From Brachynemurus nebulosus (taxonomy: Eukaryota; Arthropoda; Insecta; Neuroptera; Myrmeleontidae), in contig JAPWDM010000023.1 in NCBI GenBank assembly GCA_035578155.1, positions 4,047,829 through 4,111,828 on the forward strand: a stretch of DNA of 64,000 nucleotides. The letters run 5' to 3'. A model generated the notes under the pieces. The model made no database searches. It had not been told where the DNA came from and saw only the letters and a program-made list of their open reading frames with translations. Below are positions 32,663 to 46,509 of this stretch, piece after piece (the stretch's first letter is position 1; the number at the start of each line of letters is the position of its first letter). A program made the translations under genes and the position numbers.

Positions 32663-35456
32663 ACAAAGGATCCCTCATGATAAGATAGCCGAATCTGCCT
32701 AAGGCGCCACCTGGGTCGGGAGTGCCATGGTAGCGTGCGTCCTTGCACATGTTATTCCATAGCTGCAATATTAGGTCAAGATAGTTTTGCGTTTTCCAGT
32801 TGTACCAAAATGTCCGATTTTCCACTTTCCTTCCGCCCAACTACATAAGTATTATCCGTATGCATGTAGGGTTCTAAGAGCTTCATAAGACAGTGCATGT
32901 AGATCTCCAAAACACGGTGTTTAGAAGAAATTATTTGCAAAAATTTCTAAATGACCTATAAAAACACACAAAACGCAACCTTGGACCAAAATGAGACATA
33001 GATTATTGAAATCTACGCCTTTGAATTAGTAAGTATATGTCTAAAAATATTTCAAAAATTTGGGCTCTAAAACAATTATATGCTATGTCAATTTAAATTT
33101 TACCTCTATCGATTCTGTTTTTAAAATATTTCAACAGTTTCCAATATTAGCTAGAGCTACCGGAAGTTATATAGAGCCCTTAATTTTGCACGAATAACAT
33201 TATAATAAAATTTTATTCAATATTTTTGCTTAAATATTAATTGCAGAGTATAAATAGTCAGGATCTTTATAGATCTTAGCTCTTATCAACGGTTTGGCTG
33301 TAATAAAAATGGTAATTCTCAAAAAAACTCAGACTGTATAAATATAATAATAAGTAATTTTAATGTTGTCTTTTTCTAAAAATTCAAATATTGGACGTAT
33401 TATGACGTAGATGGCGAAATGCGCAAAAAAGCTTATTTTGGACTCAAATGTAGCATGGGCTGGAGTGCACATGTAAGATTTTATATTAATATTTGAGCTT
33501 TTAACTTTAACGTAACGGCTTTTAACAAAAACAGGTAAACTAGTATTTTTGATGCATTTTTCATATTTGATATCAATATTTTGATTGGTCCAACCATATT
33601 CACACTATTTCAAATTTTACCGCCAATTTTATAGTCAAGGCCCCTCCAGTAGGTCCGACCCTGGATTTGAGTACATCCATAAGAAGACCTTTAAAAGTGA
33701 AGAGTAGCATCAATTTAAACATTTTTTCTATCTCTTATAGTTTTCGAGTAATTTGACAAAATTAACTTTTTACCCCAATTTTGGGGGTGGATTTCATCCC
33801 TTAAATGGAATTTTTGGTCGATAAAGAAAAACATGTGTTTGTTAATTTTCTATGTTCTACACACCTACCAAGTTTCATCAAAATCGGGAATACGGTACTT
33901 GACTGTATTCAAAATTTGTTTTAAATGTTGAATAATTTTATGTATTGTCCTTAACTCGACAATTCCCAGAGTTATTTGGAGGTGACAGATGTTTTCAATT
34001 TTTTTCAACGATAAGACAATTAAATCTTTACGTTCTGTTACCACCATTAGAAGGCTAATAGATGACTTTATATTTCTTTCTTGTGACACCTCTATACTAT
34101 AAGTTAAACAAACAAATTAATACAATTTACAATTAAAAATGTCTGTCACCTACAGGTGACACTGGGAATTGCCGAGTTAAATATATTCAATTTTAGTAGT
34201 GACAAATAAAAATATTCTTTAGTTACTTAAAAATTCGATTTCGAAAATTATAAATTTTTAGCCTTCATTTAAATGATTAAAAACGCAGTGATATTTGAAA
34301 ATGACGTCATTTTTTATAGCAGATCTTATTACTGTAGTTACGTATTGTCTGTGACAAATTGCATTTTCATTGCGACATTTTTACAATTCTAATTGACCAA
34401 GAGAAGTTGTTTTTCTTTGTAACTTATTTTTAACATTTTGGTTTGCAATTAATTTTGCACTCAAAAAAGATTGATGGAAGGAATACATCGTCACTTAATA
34501 CGTAAAATATCCTTATCAACTTGTTTTAAATATTATGTTAAAAATGCTTTTATTTTTTGCTACAATTTTAAAGTTACGTTTTCTTAAAGTGCATTTAATA
34601 CTTGTAGGGCTTTATGAAAATCTTACGATGATGATAAATGAAGAAGATAACAAAGTAGAAAGTTGTAAATACCACTAAAACTGAGCATGATGACTGCTGA
34701 ATATTGTGTACAAATTTGAAACCGTGTTGACAAGTGTTGATATGAATGAAAGCGACATCTGTTTGAGTTAAATCGTGACGTCATTGCATACGTCACTACG
34801 CCAAATCGTTTTTCCCGCCAATTTGTTCATTTAAAATTGAACAATGGTTTTTTTGAAGATTTTTAAAAATTTAACAAAAATTAACTAATTTATACGTAAG
34901 AACAAAGCATTTAGAATCATTTCTCAATTGCAGTCAAGTACCCTATTATCACTTCAAGACCTTGACTTGTAAGTCGGCTGCAACATCTAGTGTCAATAGA
35001 GCCCCTTGTATTTAATCCTTAAATTAGCCTTAGTTGGCCCAATTTTGTGAAATGTTTTTAGACATAAATTTACTAATTCAAAGGCGTAGATTTCAAAAAT
35101 CTATGTCTCGTTTTGGTCTAAGGTCGCGTTTTGTGTGTTTTTACAGGACACTTTGAAATTTTTGCAAATATCTTCTTCTAAACACCGCGTTTTGGAGAGT
35201 TGCATGCACTATCTTATGGAGCTCTTAGAACCCTACATGAATATGTATAATACTTACGCACTTGGGGGGTAGGAAAGTGGAAAATCGGGAAAAGTCCAAA
35301 ATTGAACATTTTGGTACAGCTCAAAAACGCAAAGCTACCTTGACCTAATATTGCAGCTATGGAATACATGTGCAAGGGCAAACCCTACCACGGTACTCCT
35401 GACCCAGGTTGGACCTTAGACAGATTCACCTATCTTAACCGGAGGGGTCCTTTGTT
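32663..35456. mobile_element. 2.8-kb foldback element with 400-bp inverted arms
   Basis: The left arm (about 32663-33068) and right arm (about 35036-35456) are inverted copies. Shared landmarks are ACCTGGGTC(G/A)GGAGT, CATAGCTGCAATATTAGGTC, GGGTTCTAAGAGCT and GGCGTAGATTTC. The 2-kb interior has no gene. It contains a further inverted pair around GGTACTTGACTG (33893 / 34932) and the small hairpin element at 33948-34185. It resembles foldback or long-TIR non-autonomous DNA elements; the superfamily is unknown. Confidence 0.78.
33948..34185. repeat. Nested foldback element, AACTCG(A/G)CAATTCCCAG ends
   Basis: TTAACTCGACAATTCCCAG on the left pairs with CTGGGAATTGCCGAGTTAAA on the right, and GGAGGTGACAGA with TCTGTCACCTACAGG. 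It lies inside the interior of the 2.8-kb foldback element and is non-coding. Confidence 0.75.
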
Positions 35457-36337
35457 GGTAGTGGAGTACCTGGGGCGTTAAAAACATGAAAACCTTGGAT
35501 TTCCATTACAGTGAATGAAATTGAATAATTCAAAGTGGAATGTCTTGCCTATAGTATATATAAAAAAGCTACTCTATTAAAAAATTGTGGACTCGATTTA
35601 AAAAAAAAAAAAAAAAAACGCCGTGAGCAGCGGGACCCCATCACGGAAGTCGAATTTTTCCCTTCATCTTCGGTATTGAATGTCTACAAGCGAAATGTGA
35701 TTGAAAGTCTACAAGCGATTTGACATTTTGGTGGCTTCAAAACTGATGATGAGTGTCCGGCTAATTGGGGCTTTAAAAAAAGGTTTTAAGTTTTTAAGGG
35801 CTGAATCGCAGTACATTTTAATTTCGTGCCGATATCAGTGGGCAGGGATAAAGCCATCACAATTCGTACGAGGGCATTCCTACCCATGCTTATCCGCCAA
35901 TTTTTATTTTAAATATTAAAAGAGAACCTTAAATAGTAAACTGGGAGGCCTTTATGAATATATTTTTTTCTTTCCAAAAAAATCCAAAATTTCTATTTTA
36001 TAAATAAAAATCCAAAATTCCTACTTTATAAATAAACATTAACTTTAATAAGATTTTTAAATTACTTAATATGTATGTATTACATTTGTTATAAAAGTAA
36101 GTTCACTTTTTTTTAAATTTTTTAAAATTACTATTCGTCTACTTGTCTTATAATATAAATATAAAGCATTTTAAACACATTTAACAATACCATTGAATTC
36201 CGATGTAAAAATGGGAGAAAGGGGGGGGAAGTAATGTGGAATCGCTAAAAGGCCCTAACTGGATACTAACTCAATACATGTACAAAATTTCAGCCCTCTA
36301 AATTTCTTTAGAGAGTCTCTAAACGTGCTAGAAAAAA
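35457..36337. other. Intergenic, nothing recognised
   Basis: AT-rich, with an A-run at 35600-35618 that could mark the end of an old retroposon. Two short plus-strand frames (35535-35723, 35701-35919) show no domain and are not supported. Confidence 0.4.
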
Positions 36338-36394
36338 TATATATAAATATATATTTATATATTATATATAAATATATAAATATATATAAATATA

Positions 36395-36488
<94 letters not shown>
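36338..36488. repeat. (TA)n microsatellite
   Basis: An impure AT/ATAA tract is followed by about 45 uninterrupted TA units from roughly 36399 to 36488. Open frames of Tyr-Ile repeats on both strands are meaningless. Such tracts can extrude cruciforms and are prone to length error in assembly. Confidence 0.95.
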
Positions 36489-36491
<3 letters not shown>

Positions 36492-37191
36492 CATTTTTTT
36501 CTACATTATCGTGTTCTACGGGTCCGAAAACGGATAGCGCCTCTACTCTCGCCTCTCACCGTTCTGATCGTATAGGCTGTATAAGTCTAATCTTTTCAAG
36601 GAAGAATTCGACTAAAAAAATGATAATTGCAATAATTTAAATAATATAATGCTCAGTAATATTAGGTTGTAGAATATTTTTGTATGCCAAAACTAAGTTA
36701 ATGTATATATTTATATAGAGATAGTAATCGGGGACAAAAAATAAATGAAGGAAAATTAAATAAAGGAGAAAATTATTAATAAAATATTTGTTTAATTAAA
36801 CAATTATAGGATTAATTTTTTGTTGAAATAAGCACTTATGCCTATATAAAAATTACAAGATTCGATTTAAGATTTCGGAAAAACTGCCAGCCGTATATTT
36901 TATGGTTTTGTATTAATCCGACTGCCTTTGGACTAGAGATGATCGATATATCGATAACTGTCATTTTGTAACTAGTATAGAAAGATAACAGTTATCGTGA
37001 ATAAATGGAATACCCAGTAACTGGTTACTTAAATAACACCTTTGGAAATATCGATAACATAGGACAATATTAGTATATTCGAAAGCAAGGATCATAGTAA
37101 TTTATTTTAACCACCTACGGAGAATTTCAAAATAATAACGCCCCAGGCAAGTTACACATTTTCTAATGTAGCACAATTAGAAAAACCCTTA
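36489..37191. other. Unique AT-rich DNA before the satellite
   Basis: No gene was found. GAGATGATCGATATATCGATA near 36943 resembles a hAT end with TATCGATA words, and a second TATCGATAACA lies at about 37047. No bounded element could be drawn. Confidence 0.4.
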
Positions 37192-40100
37192 ATCTAATTA
37201 TCGCCGTTGGTTCAGTTTTAGATATTTTCAATTTTTGTCTTTATATGCTGCTCAAATGAATTTTTTTGATTTTCCGGGAAACTATAGGCGCTGGAAAGAT
37301 TTTAATAGCAGTTATGATGAGCGCGAAAATAGCGCGTAATTCCTATATAAGCTTTATCTAATTAGCGCCGTTGGTTCAGATTTAGATATTTTCAAATTTT
37401 GTCTTTATATGCTGCTCAAATGAATTTTTTTGATTTTCCGGGAAACTATAGGCGCCGGAAAGATTTTAATAGCAGTTATGATGAGCGCCAAAATAGCGCG
37501 TAATTCCTATATAAGCTTTATCTAATTAGCGCCGTTGGTTCAGATTTAGATATTTTCAATTTTTGTCTTTATATGCTGCTCAAATGAATTTTGTTGATTT
37601 TCCGGAAAATATAGGCGCTGGAAAGATTTTAATAGCAGTTATGATGAGCGCGAAAATAGCGCGTAATTCCTATATAAGCTTTATCTAATTAGCGCCGTTG
37701 GTTCAGATTTAGATATTTTCAATTTTTGTCTTTATATGCTGCTCAAATGAATTTTTTTGATTTTCCGGGAAACTATAGGCGCTGGAAAGATTTTAATAGC
37801 AGTTATGATGAGCGCGAAAATAGCGCGTAATTCCTATATAAGCTTTATCTAATTAGCGCCGTTGGTTCAGATTTAGATATTTTCAAATTTTGTCTTTATA
37901 TGCTGCTCAAATGAATTTTTTTGATTTTCCGGGAAACTATAGGCGCCGGAAAGATTTTAATAGCAGTTATGATGAGCGCCAAAATAGCGCGTAATTCCTA
38001 TATAAGCTTTATCTAATTAGCGCCGTTGGTTCAGATTTAGAAATTTTCAATTTTTGTCTTTATATGCTGCTCAAATGAATTTTTTTGATCTTCCGGGAAA
38101 CTATAGGCGCCGGAAAGATTTTAATAGCAGTTATGATGAGCGCCAAAATAGCGCGTAATTCCTATATAAGTTTTATCTAATTATCGCCGTTGGTTCAGTT
38201 TTAGATATTTTCAATTTTTGTCTTTATATGCTGCTCAAATGAATTTTGTTGATTTTCCGGGAAACTATAGGCGCTGGAAAGATTTTAATAGCATTTATGA
38301 TGAGCTCGAAAATAGCGCGTAATTCCTATATAAGCTTTATCTAATTAGCGCCGTTGGTTCAGATTTAGATATTTTCAATTTTTATCTTTATATGCTGCTC
38401 AAATGAATTTTTTTGATTTTCCGGGAAACTATAAGCGCCGGGAAGATTTTAATAGCAGTTCTGATGAGCGCCAAAATAGCGCGTAATTCCTATATAAGTT
38501 TTATCTAATTATCGCCGTTAGTTCAGTTTTAGATATTTTCAATTTTTTTCTTTATATGCTGCTCAAATGAATTTTGTTGATTTTCCGGGAAACTATAGGC
38601 GCTGGAAAGATTTTAATAGCAGTTATGATGAGCGCGAAAATAACGCGTAATTCCTATATAAGCTTTATCTAATTAGCGCCGTTGGTTCAGATTTAGATAT
38701 TTTCAAATTTTGTCTTTATATGCTGCTCATATGAATTTTTTTGATTTTCCTTGAAACTATAGGCGCCGGAAAGATTTTAATAGCAGTTATGATGTGCGCG
38801 AAAATAGCGCGTAATTCCTATATAAGCTTTATCTAATTAGCGCCGTTGGTTCAGATTTAGAAATTTTCAATTTTTGTCTTTATATGCTGCTCAAATGAAT
38901 TTTTTTTGATTTTCCGGGAAACTATAGGCGCCGGAAAGATTTTAATAGCAGTTATGATGAGCGCCAAAATAGCGCGTAATTCCTATATAAGCTTTATCTA
39001 ATTAGCGCCGTTGGTTCAGATTTAAATCTTTAAAATTTTGTCTTTATATGCTGCTCAAATGAATTTTTTTGATTTTCCGGGAAACTATAGGCGCCGGAAA
39101 GATTTTAATAGCAGTTATGATGAGCGCCAAAATAGCGCGTAATTCCTATATAAGCTTTATCTAATTAGCGCCGTTGGTTCAGATTTAGAAATTTTCAATT
39201 TTTGTCTTTATATGCTGCTCAAATGAATTTTTTTGATTTGCCGGGAAACTATAGGCGCCGGAAAGATTTTAATAGCAGTTATGATGAGCGCCAAAATAGC
39301 GCGTAGTTCCTATATAAGTTTTATCTAATTATCGCCGTTGGTTCAGTTTTAGATATTTTCAATTCTTTTCTTTATATGCTGCTCAAATGAATTTTGTTGA
39401 TTTTCCGGGAAACTATAGGCGCTGGAAAGATTTTAATAGTAGTTATGATGAGCGCCAAAATAGCGCGTAATTCCTATATAAGCTTTATCTAATTATCGCC
39501 GTTGGTTCAGTTTTAGATATTTTCAATTTTTTTCTTTATTTGCTGCTCAAATGAATTTGTTGATTTTCCGGGAAACTATAGGCGCTGGAAAGATTTTAAT
39601 AGCAGTTATGAAGAGCGCGAAAATAGCGCGTAGTTCCTATATAAGCTTTATCTAATTAGCGCCGTTGGTTCAGATTTAGATATTTTCAAATTTTGTCTTT
39701 ATATGCTGCTCAAATGAATTTTGTTGATATTCCGGGAAACTATAGGCGCCGGAAAGATTTTAATAGCAGTTATGATGAGCGCCAAAATAGCGCGTAATTC
39801 CTATATAAGTTTTATCTAATTATCGCCGTGGGTTTAGATTTCGATATTTTAAATTTTTGTCTTTATATGCTGCTCAAATGAATTTTGTTGATTTTCCGGG
39901 AAACTATAGGCGCTGGAAAGATTTTAATATCAGTTATGATGAGCGCGAAAATAGCGCGTAATTCCTATATAAGCTTTATCTAATTAGCGCCGTTGGTTCA
40001 GATTTAGATATTTTCAACTTTTGTCTTTATATGCTGCTCAAATGAATTTTTTTGATTTTCCGGGAAACTATAGGCGCCGGAAAGATTTTAATAGCAGTTA

Positions 40101-42457
40101 TGATGAGCGCCAAAATAGCGCGTAATTCCTATATAAGTTTTATCTAATTATCGCCGTTGGTTCACTTTTAGATATTTTCAATTTTTTTCTTTATTTGCTG
40201 CTCAAATGAATTTTGTTGATTTTCCGGGAAACTATAGGCGCCGGAAATATTTTAATAGCATTTATGATGAGCGCGAAAATAGCGCGTAATTCCTATATAA
40301 GCTTTATCTAATTAGCGCCGTTGGTTCAGATTTAAATATTTTCAAATTTTGTCTTTATATGCTGCTCAAATGAATTTTTTTGATTTTCCGGGAAACTATA
40401 GGCGCCGGAAAGATTTTAATAGCAGTTATGATGAGCGCGAAAATAGCGCGTAATTCCTATATAAGCTTTATCTAATTAGCGCCGTTGGTTCAGATTTAGA
40501 TATTTTCAATTTTTGTCTTTATATGCTGCTCAAATGAATTTTTTTGATTTTCCGGGAAACTATAGGCGCCGGAAAGATTTTAATAGCAGTTATGATGAGC
40601 GCCAAAATAGCGCGTAATTCCTATATAAGTTTTATCTAATTATCGCCGTTGGTTCAGTTTTAGATATTTTCAATTTTTTTCTTTATATGCTGCTCAAATG
40701 AATTTTGTTGATTTTCCGTGAAACTATAGGCGCTGGAAAGATTTTAATAGCAGTTATGATGAGCGCCAAAATAGCGCGTAATTCCTATATAAGTTTTATC
40801 TAATTATCGCCGTGGGTTTAGATTTCGATATTTTAAATTTTTGTCTTTATATGCTGCTCAAATGAATTTTGTTAATTTTCCGGGAAATTATAGGCGCTGG
40901 AAAGATTTTAATAGCAGTTATGATGAGCGCGAAAATAGCGCGTACTTCCTATATAAGCTTTATCTAATTAGCGCCGTTGGTTCAGATTTAGATATTTTCA
41001 AATTTTGTCTTTATATGTTGCTCAAATGAATTTTTTTTATTTTCCGGGAAACTATAGGCGCCGGAAAGATTTTAATAGCAGTTAATAAGAGTTTAATAGC
41101 AGAGGGCCAAAATAGCGCGTAATTCCTATATAAATTTTATCTAATTATCGCCGTTGGTTCAGATTTAGATATTTTCAATTTTTGTCTTTAAATGCTGCTC
41201 AAAGGAATTTTTTTGATTTTCCGGGAAACTATAGGCGCTGGAAAGATTTTAATAGCAGTTCTGATGAGCGCGAAAATAGCGCGTAATTCCTATATAAGGT
41301 TTATCTAATTAGCGCCGTTGGTTCAGATTTAGATATTTTCAAATTTTGTCTTTATATGCTGCTCAAATGAATTTTTTTGATTTTCCGGGAAACTATAGGC
41401 GCTGGAAAGATTTTAATAGCAGTTATGATGAGCGCCAAAATAGCGCGTAATTCCTATATAAGCTTTATCTAATTAGCGCCGTTGGTTCAGATTTAGATAT
41501 TTTCAGATTTTGTCTTTACATGCTGCTCAAATGAATTTTGTTGATTTTCCGGGAAAATATAGGCGCCGGAAAGATTTTAATAGCAGTTATGATGAGCGCC
41601 AAAATAGCGCGTAATTCCTATATAAGTTTTATCTAATTATCGCCGTTGGTTCAGTTTTAGATATTTTCAATTTTTTTCTTTATTTGCTGCTCAAATGAAT
41701 TTTGTTGATTTTCCGGGAAACCATAGGCGCTGGAAAGATTTTAATAGCAGTTATGATGAGCGCGAAAATAGCGCGTAGTTCCTATATAAGCTTTATCTAA
41801 TTAGCGCCGTTGGTTCAGATTTATATATTTTCAAATTTTGTCTTTATATGCTGCTCAAATGAATTTTGTTGATATCCCGGGAAACTATAGGCGCCGGAAA
41901 GATTTTAATAGCAGTTATGATGAGCGCCAAAATAGCGCGTAATTCCTATATAAGTTTTATCTAATTATCGCCGTTGGTTCAGTTTTAGATATTTTCAATT
42001 TTTTTCTTTATATGCTGCTCAAATAAATTTTGTTGATTTTCCGGGAAACTATAGGCGCTGGAAAGATTTTAATAGCAGTTATGATGAGCGCCAAAATAGC
42101 GCGTAATTCCTATATAAGTTTTATCTAATTATCGCCGTTGGTTCAGTTTTAGATATTTTCAATTTTTTCTTTATTTGCTGCTCAAATGAATTTTGTTGAT
42201 TTTCCGGGAAACTATAGGCGCTGGAAAGATTTTAATAGCAGTTATGATGAGCGCGAAAATAGCGCGTAGTTCCTATATAAGCTTTATCTAATTAGCGCCG
42301 TTGGTTCAGATTTAGATATTTTCAATTTTTGTCTTTATATGCTGCTCAAATGAATTTTTTTGATTTTCCGGGAAACTATAGGCGCCGGAAAGATTTTAAT
42401 AGCAGTTATGATGAGCGCCAAAATAGCGCGTAATTTCTATATAAGTTTTATCTAATT

Positions 42458-45400
42458 ATCGAAGTTGGTTCAGTTTTAGATATTTTCAATTTTTGTCTTT
42501 ATATGCTGCTCAAATGAATTTTGTTGATTTTCCGGGAAACTATAGGCGCTGGAAAGATTTTAATAGCAGTTATGATGAGCGCGAAAATAGCGCGTAATTC
42601 CTATATAAGCTTTATCTAATTAGCGCCGTTGGTTCAGATTTAGATATTTTCAATTTTTGTCTTTATATGCTGCTCAAATGAATTTTTTTGATTTTCCGGG
42701 AAACTATAGGTGCCGGAAAGATTTTAATAGCAGTTATGATGAGCGCCAAAATAGCGCGTAATTCCTATATAAGTCTTATCTAATTATCGCCGTTGGTTCA
42801 GTTTTAGATATTTTCAATTTTTTTCTTTATATGCTGCTCAAATGAATTTTGTTGATTTTCCGGGAAACTATAGGCGCTGGAAAGATATTAATAGCAGTTA
42901 TGATGAGCGCCAAAATAGCGCGTAATTCCTATATAAGTTTTATCTAATTATCGCCGTGGGTTTAGATTTCGATATTTTAAATTTTTGTTTTTATATGCTG
43001 CTCAAATGAATTTTGTTGATTTTCCGGGAAACTATAGGCGCTGGAAAGATTTTAATAGCAGTTATGATGAGCGCCAAAATAGCGCGTAATTCCTATATAA
43101 GCTTTATCTAATTAGCGCCGTTGGTTCAGATTTAGATATTTTCAAATTTTGTCTTTATATGCTGCTCAAATGAATTTTTTTGATTTTCCGGGAAACTATA
43201 GGCGCCGGAAAGATTTTAATAGCAGCTATGATGAGCGCCAAAATAGCGCGTAATTCCTATATAAGTTTTATCTAATTATCGCCGTTGGTTCAGTTTTAGA
43301 TATTTTCAATTTTTTTCTTTATTTGCTGCTCAAATGAATTTTGTTGATTTTCCGGGAAACTATAGGCGCTGGAAAGATTTTAATAGCAATTACGATGAGC
43401 GCCAAAATAGCGCGTAATTCCTACATAAGCTTTATCTTATTAGTGCCGTTGGTTCAGATTTAGATATTTTCAGATTTTGTCTTTATATGCTGCTCAAATG
43501 AATTTTTTTTATTTTCCGGGAAAATATAGGCGCCGGGAAGATTTTAATAGCAGTTATGATGAGCGCCAAAATAGCGCGTAATTCCTATATAAGCTTTATC
43601 TAATTAGCGCCGTTGGTTCAGATTTAGATATTTTCAAATTTTGTCTTTATATGCTGCTCAAATGAATTTTTTTGATTTTCCGGGAAACTATAGGCGCCGG
43701 AAAGATTTTAATAGCAGCTATGATGAGCGCCAAAATAGCGCGTAATTCCTATATAAGTTTTATCTAATTATCGCCGTTGGTTCAGTTTTAGATATTTTCA
43801 ATTTTTTCTTTATTTGCTGCTCAAATGAATTTTGTTGATTTTCCGGGAAACTATAGGCGCTGGAAAGATTTTAATAGCAGTTATGATGAGCGCGAAAATA
43901 GCGCGTAGTTCCTATATAAGCTTTATCTAATTAGCGCCGTTGGTTCAGATTTAGATATTTTCAAATTTTGTCTTTATATGCTGCTCAAATGAATTTTTTT
44001 GATATTCCGGGAAACTATAGGCGCCGGGAAGATTTTAATAGCAGTTATGATGAGCGCCAAAATAGCGCGTAATTCCTATATAAGTTTTATCTAATTATCG
44101 CCGTTGGTTCAGTTTTAGATATTTTCAATTTTTGTCTTTATATGCTGCTCAAATGAATTTTGTTGATTTTCCGGGAAACTATAGGCGCTGGAAAGATTTT
44201 AATAGCAGTTATGATGAGCGCGAAAATAGAGCGTAATTCCTATATAAGCTTTATCTAATTAGCGCCGTTGGTTCAGATTTAGATATTTTCAATTTTTGTC
44301 TTTATATGCTGCTCAAATGAATTTTTTTGATTTTCCGGGAAACTATAGGCGCCGGAAAGATTTTAATAGCAGTTATGATGAGCGCCAAAATAGCGCGTAA
44401 TTCCTATATAAGTTTTATTTAATTATCGCCGTGGGTTTAGATTTCGATATTTTAAATTTTTGTCTTTATATGCCGCTCAAATGAATTTTTTTGATTTTCC
44501 GGGAAAATATAGGCGCCGGAAAGATTTTAATAGCAGTTGTGATGGGCGCCAAAATAGCGCGTAATTCCTATATAAGTTTTGTCTAATTATCGCCGTTGGT
44601 TCAGTTTTAGATATTTTCAATTTTTTTCTTTATTTGCTGCTCAAATGAATTTTGTTGATTTTCCGGGAAACTATAGGCGCTGGAAAGATTTTAATAGCAG
44701 TTATGATGAGCGCGAAAATAGCGCGTAGTTCCTATATAAGCTTTATCTAATTAGCGCCGTTGGTTCAGATTTAGATATTTTCAAATTTTGTCTTTATATG
44801 CTGCTCAAATGAATTTTTTTGATTTTCCGGGAAACTATAAACGCCGGAAAGATTTTAATAGCAGTTATGATGAGCGCGAAAATAGCGCGTTATTCCTATA
44901 TAAGCTTTATCTAATTAGCGCCGTTGGTTCAGATTTAGATATTTTCAATTTTTGTCTTTATATGCTGCTCAAATGAATTTTTTTGATTTTCCGGGAAACT
45001 ATAGGCGCCGGAAAGATTTTAATAGCAGTTATGATGAGCGCCAAAATAGCGCGTAATTTCTATATAAGTTTTATCTAATTATCGAAGTTGGTTCAGTTTT
45101 AGATATTTTCAATTTTTGTCTTTATATGCTGCTCAAAAGAATTTTGTTGATTTTCCGGGAAACTATAGGCGCTGGAAAGATTTTAATAGCAGTTATGATG
45201 AGCGCGAAAATAGCGCGTAATTCCTATATAAGCTTTATCTAATTAGCGCCGTTGGTTCAGATTTAGATCTTTTCAATTTTTGTCTTTATATGCTGCTCAA
45301 ATGAATTTTTTTGATTTTCCGGGAAACTATAGGTGCCGGAAAGATTTTAATAGCAGTTATGATGAGCGCCACAATAGCGCGTAATTCCTATATAAGTTTT

Positions 45401-45700
45401 ATCTAATTATCGCCGTTGGTTCAGTTTTAGATATTTTCAATTTTTTTCTTTATATGCTGCTCAAATGAATTTTGTTGATTTTCCGGGAAACTATAGGCGC
45501 TGGAAAGATATTAATAGCAGTTATGATGAGCGCCAAAATAGCGCGTAATTCCTATATAAGTTTTATCTAATTATCGCCGTGGGTTTAGATTTCGATATTT
45601 TAAATTTTTGTTTTTATATGCTACTCAAATGAATTTTGTTGATTTTCCGGGAAACTATAGGCGCTGGAAAGATTTTAATAGCAGTTATGATGAGCGCCAA
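42458..45700. repeat. Higher-order repeat, about 2,624 bp (16 monomers)
   Basis: A rare variant pair, TAATTTCTATATAAG followed by ATCGAAGTTGG, occurs at 42458 and again at 45081 (offset 2,623). The following monomers carry the same private differences (ATAGGTGCCGG, GGAAAGATATTAATAGC, TGTTTTTATATGCT). Duplication of whole 16-monomer blocks explains this. Boundaries are approximate. Confidence 0.75.
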
Positions 45701-46509
45701 AATAGCGCGTAATTCCTATATAAGCTTTATCTAATTAGCGCCGTTGGTTCAGATTTAGATATTTTCAAATTTTGTCTTTATATGCTGCTCAAATGAATTT
45801 TTTTGATTTTCCGGGAAACTATAGGCGCCGGAAAGATTTTAATAGCAGCTATGATGAGCGCCAAAATAGCGCGTAATTCCTATATAAGTTTTATCTAATT
45901 ATCGCCGTTGGTTCAGTTTTAGATATTTTCAATTTTTTTCTTTATTTGCTGCTCAAATGAATTTTGTTGATTTTCCGGGAAACTATAGGCGCTGGAAAGA
46001 TTTTAATAGCAATTACGATGAGCGCCAAAATAGCGCGTAATTCCTATATAAGCTTTATCTTATTAGCGCCGTTGCTTCAGATTTAGATATTTTCAGATTT
46101 TGTCTTTATATGCTGCTCAAATGAATTTATTTTATTTTCCGGGAAAACATAGGCGCCGGAAAGATTTTAATAGCAGTTATGATGAGCGCCAAAATAGCGC
46201 GTAATTGCTATATAAGGTTTATCTAATTATCGAAGTTGGTTCAGTTTTAGATATTTTCAATTTTTTTCTTTATTTGCTGCTTAAATGAATTTTGTTGATT
46301 TTCCGGGAAACTATAGGCGCTGGAAAGATTTTAATAGCAGTTATGATGAGCGCGAAAATAGCGCGTAGTTCCTATATAAGCTTTATCTAATTAGCGCCGT
46401 TGGTTCAGATTTAGATATTTTCAAATTTTGTCTTTATATGCTGCTCAAATGAATTTTTTTGAGATTCCGGGAAACTATAGGCGCCGGGAAGATTTTAATA
46501 GCAGTTATG

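Noticed and set aside
36255..36537. Tyr-Ile-rich open frames on both strands
   Set aside because: These are direct translations of the (TA)n microsatellite.
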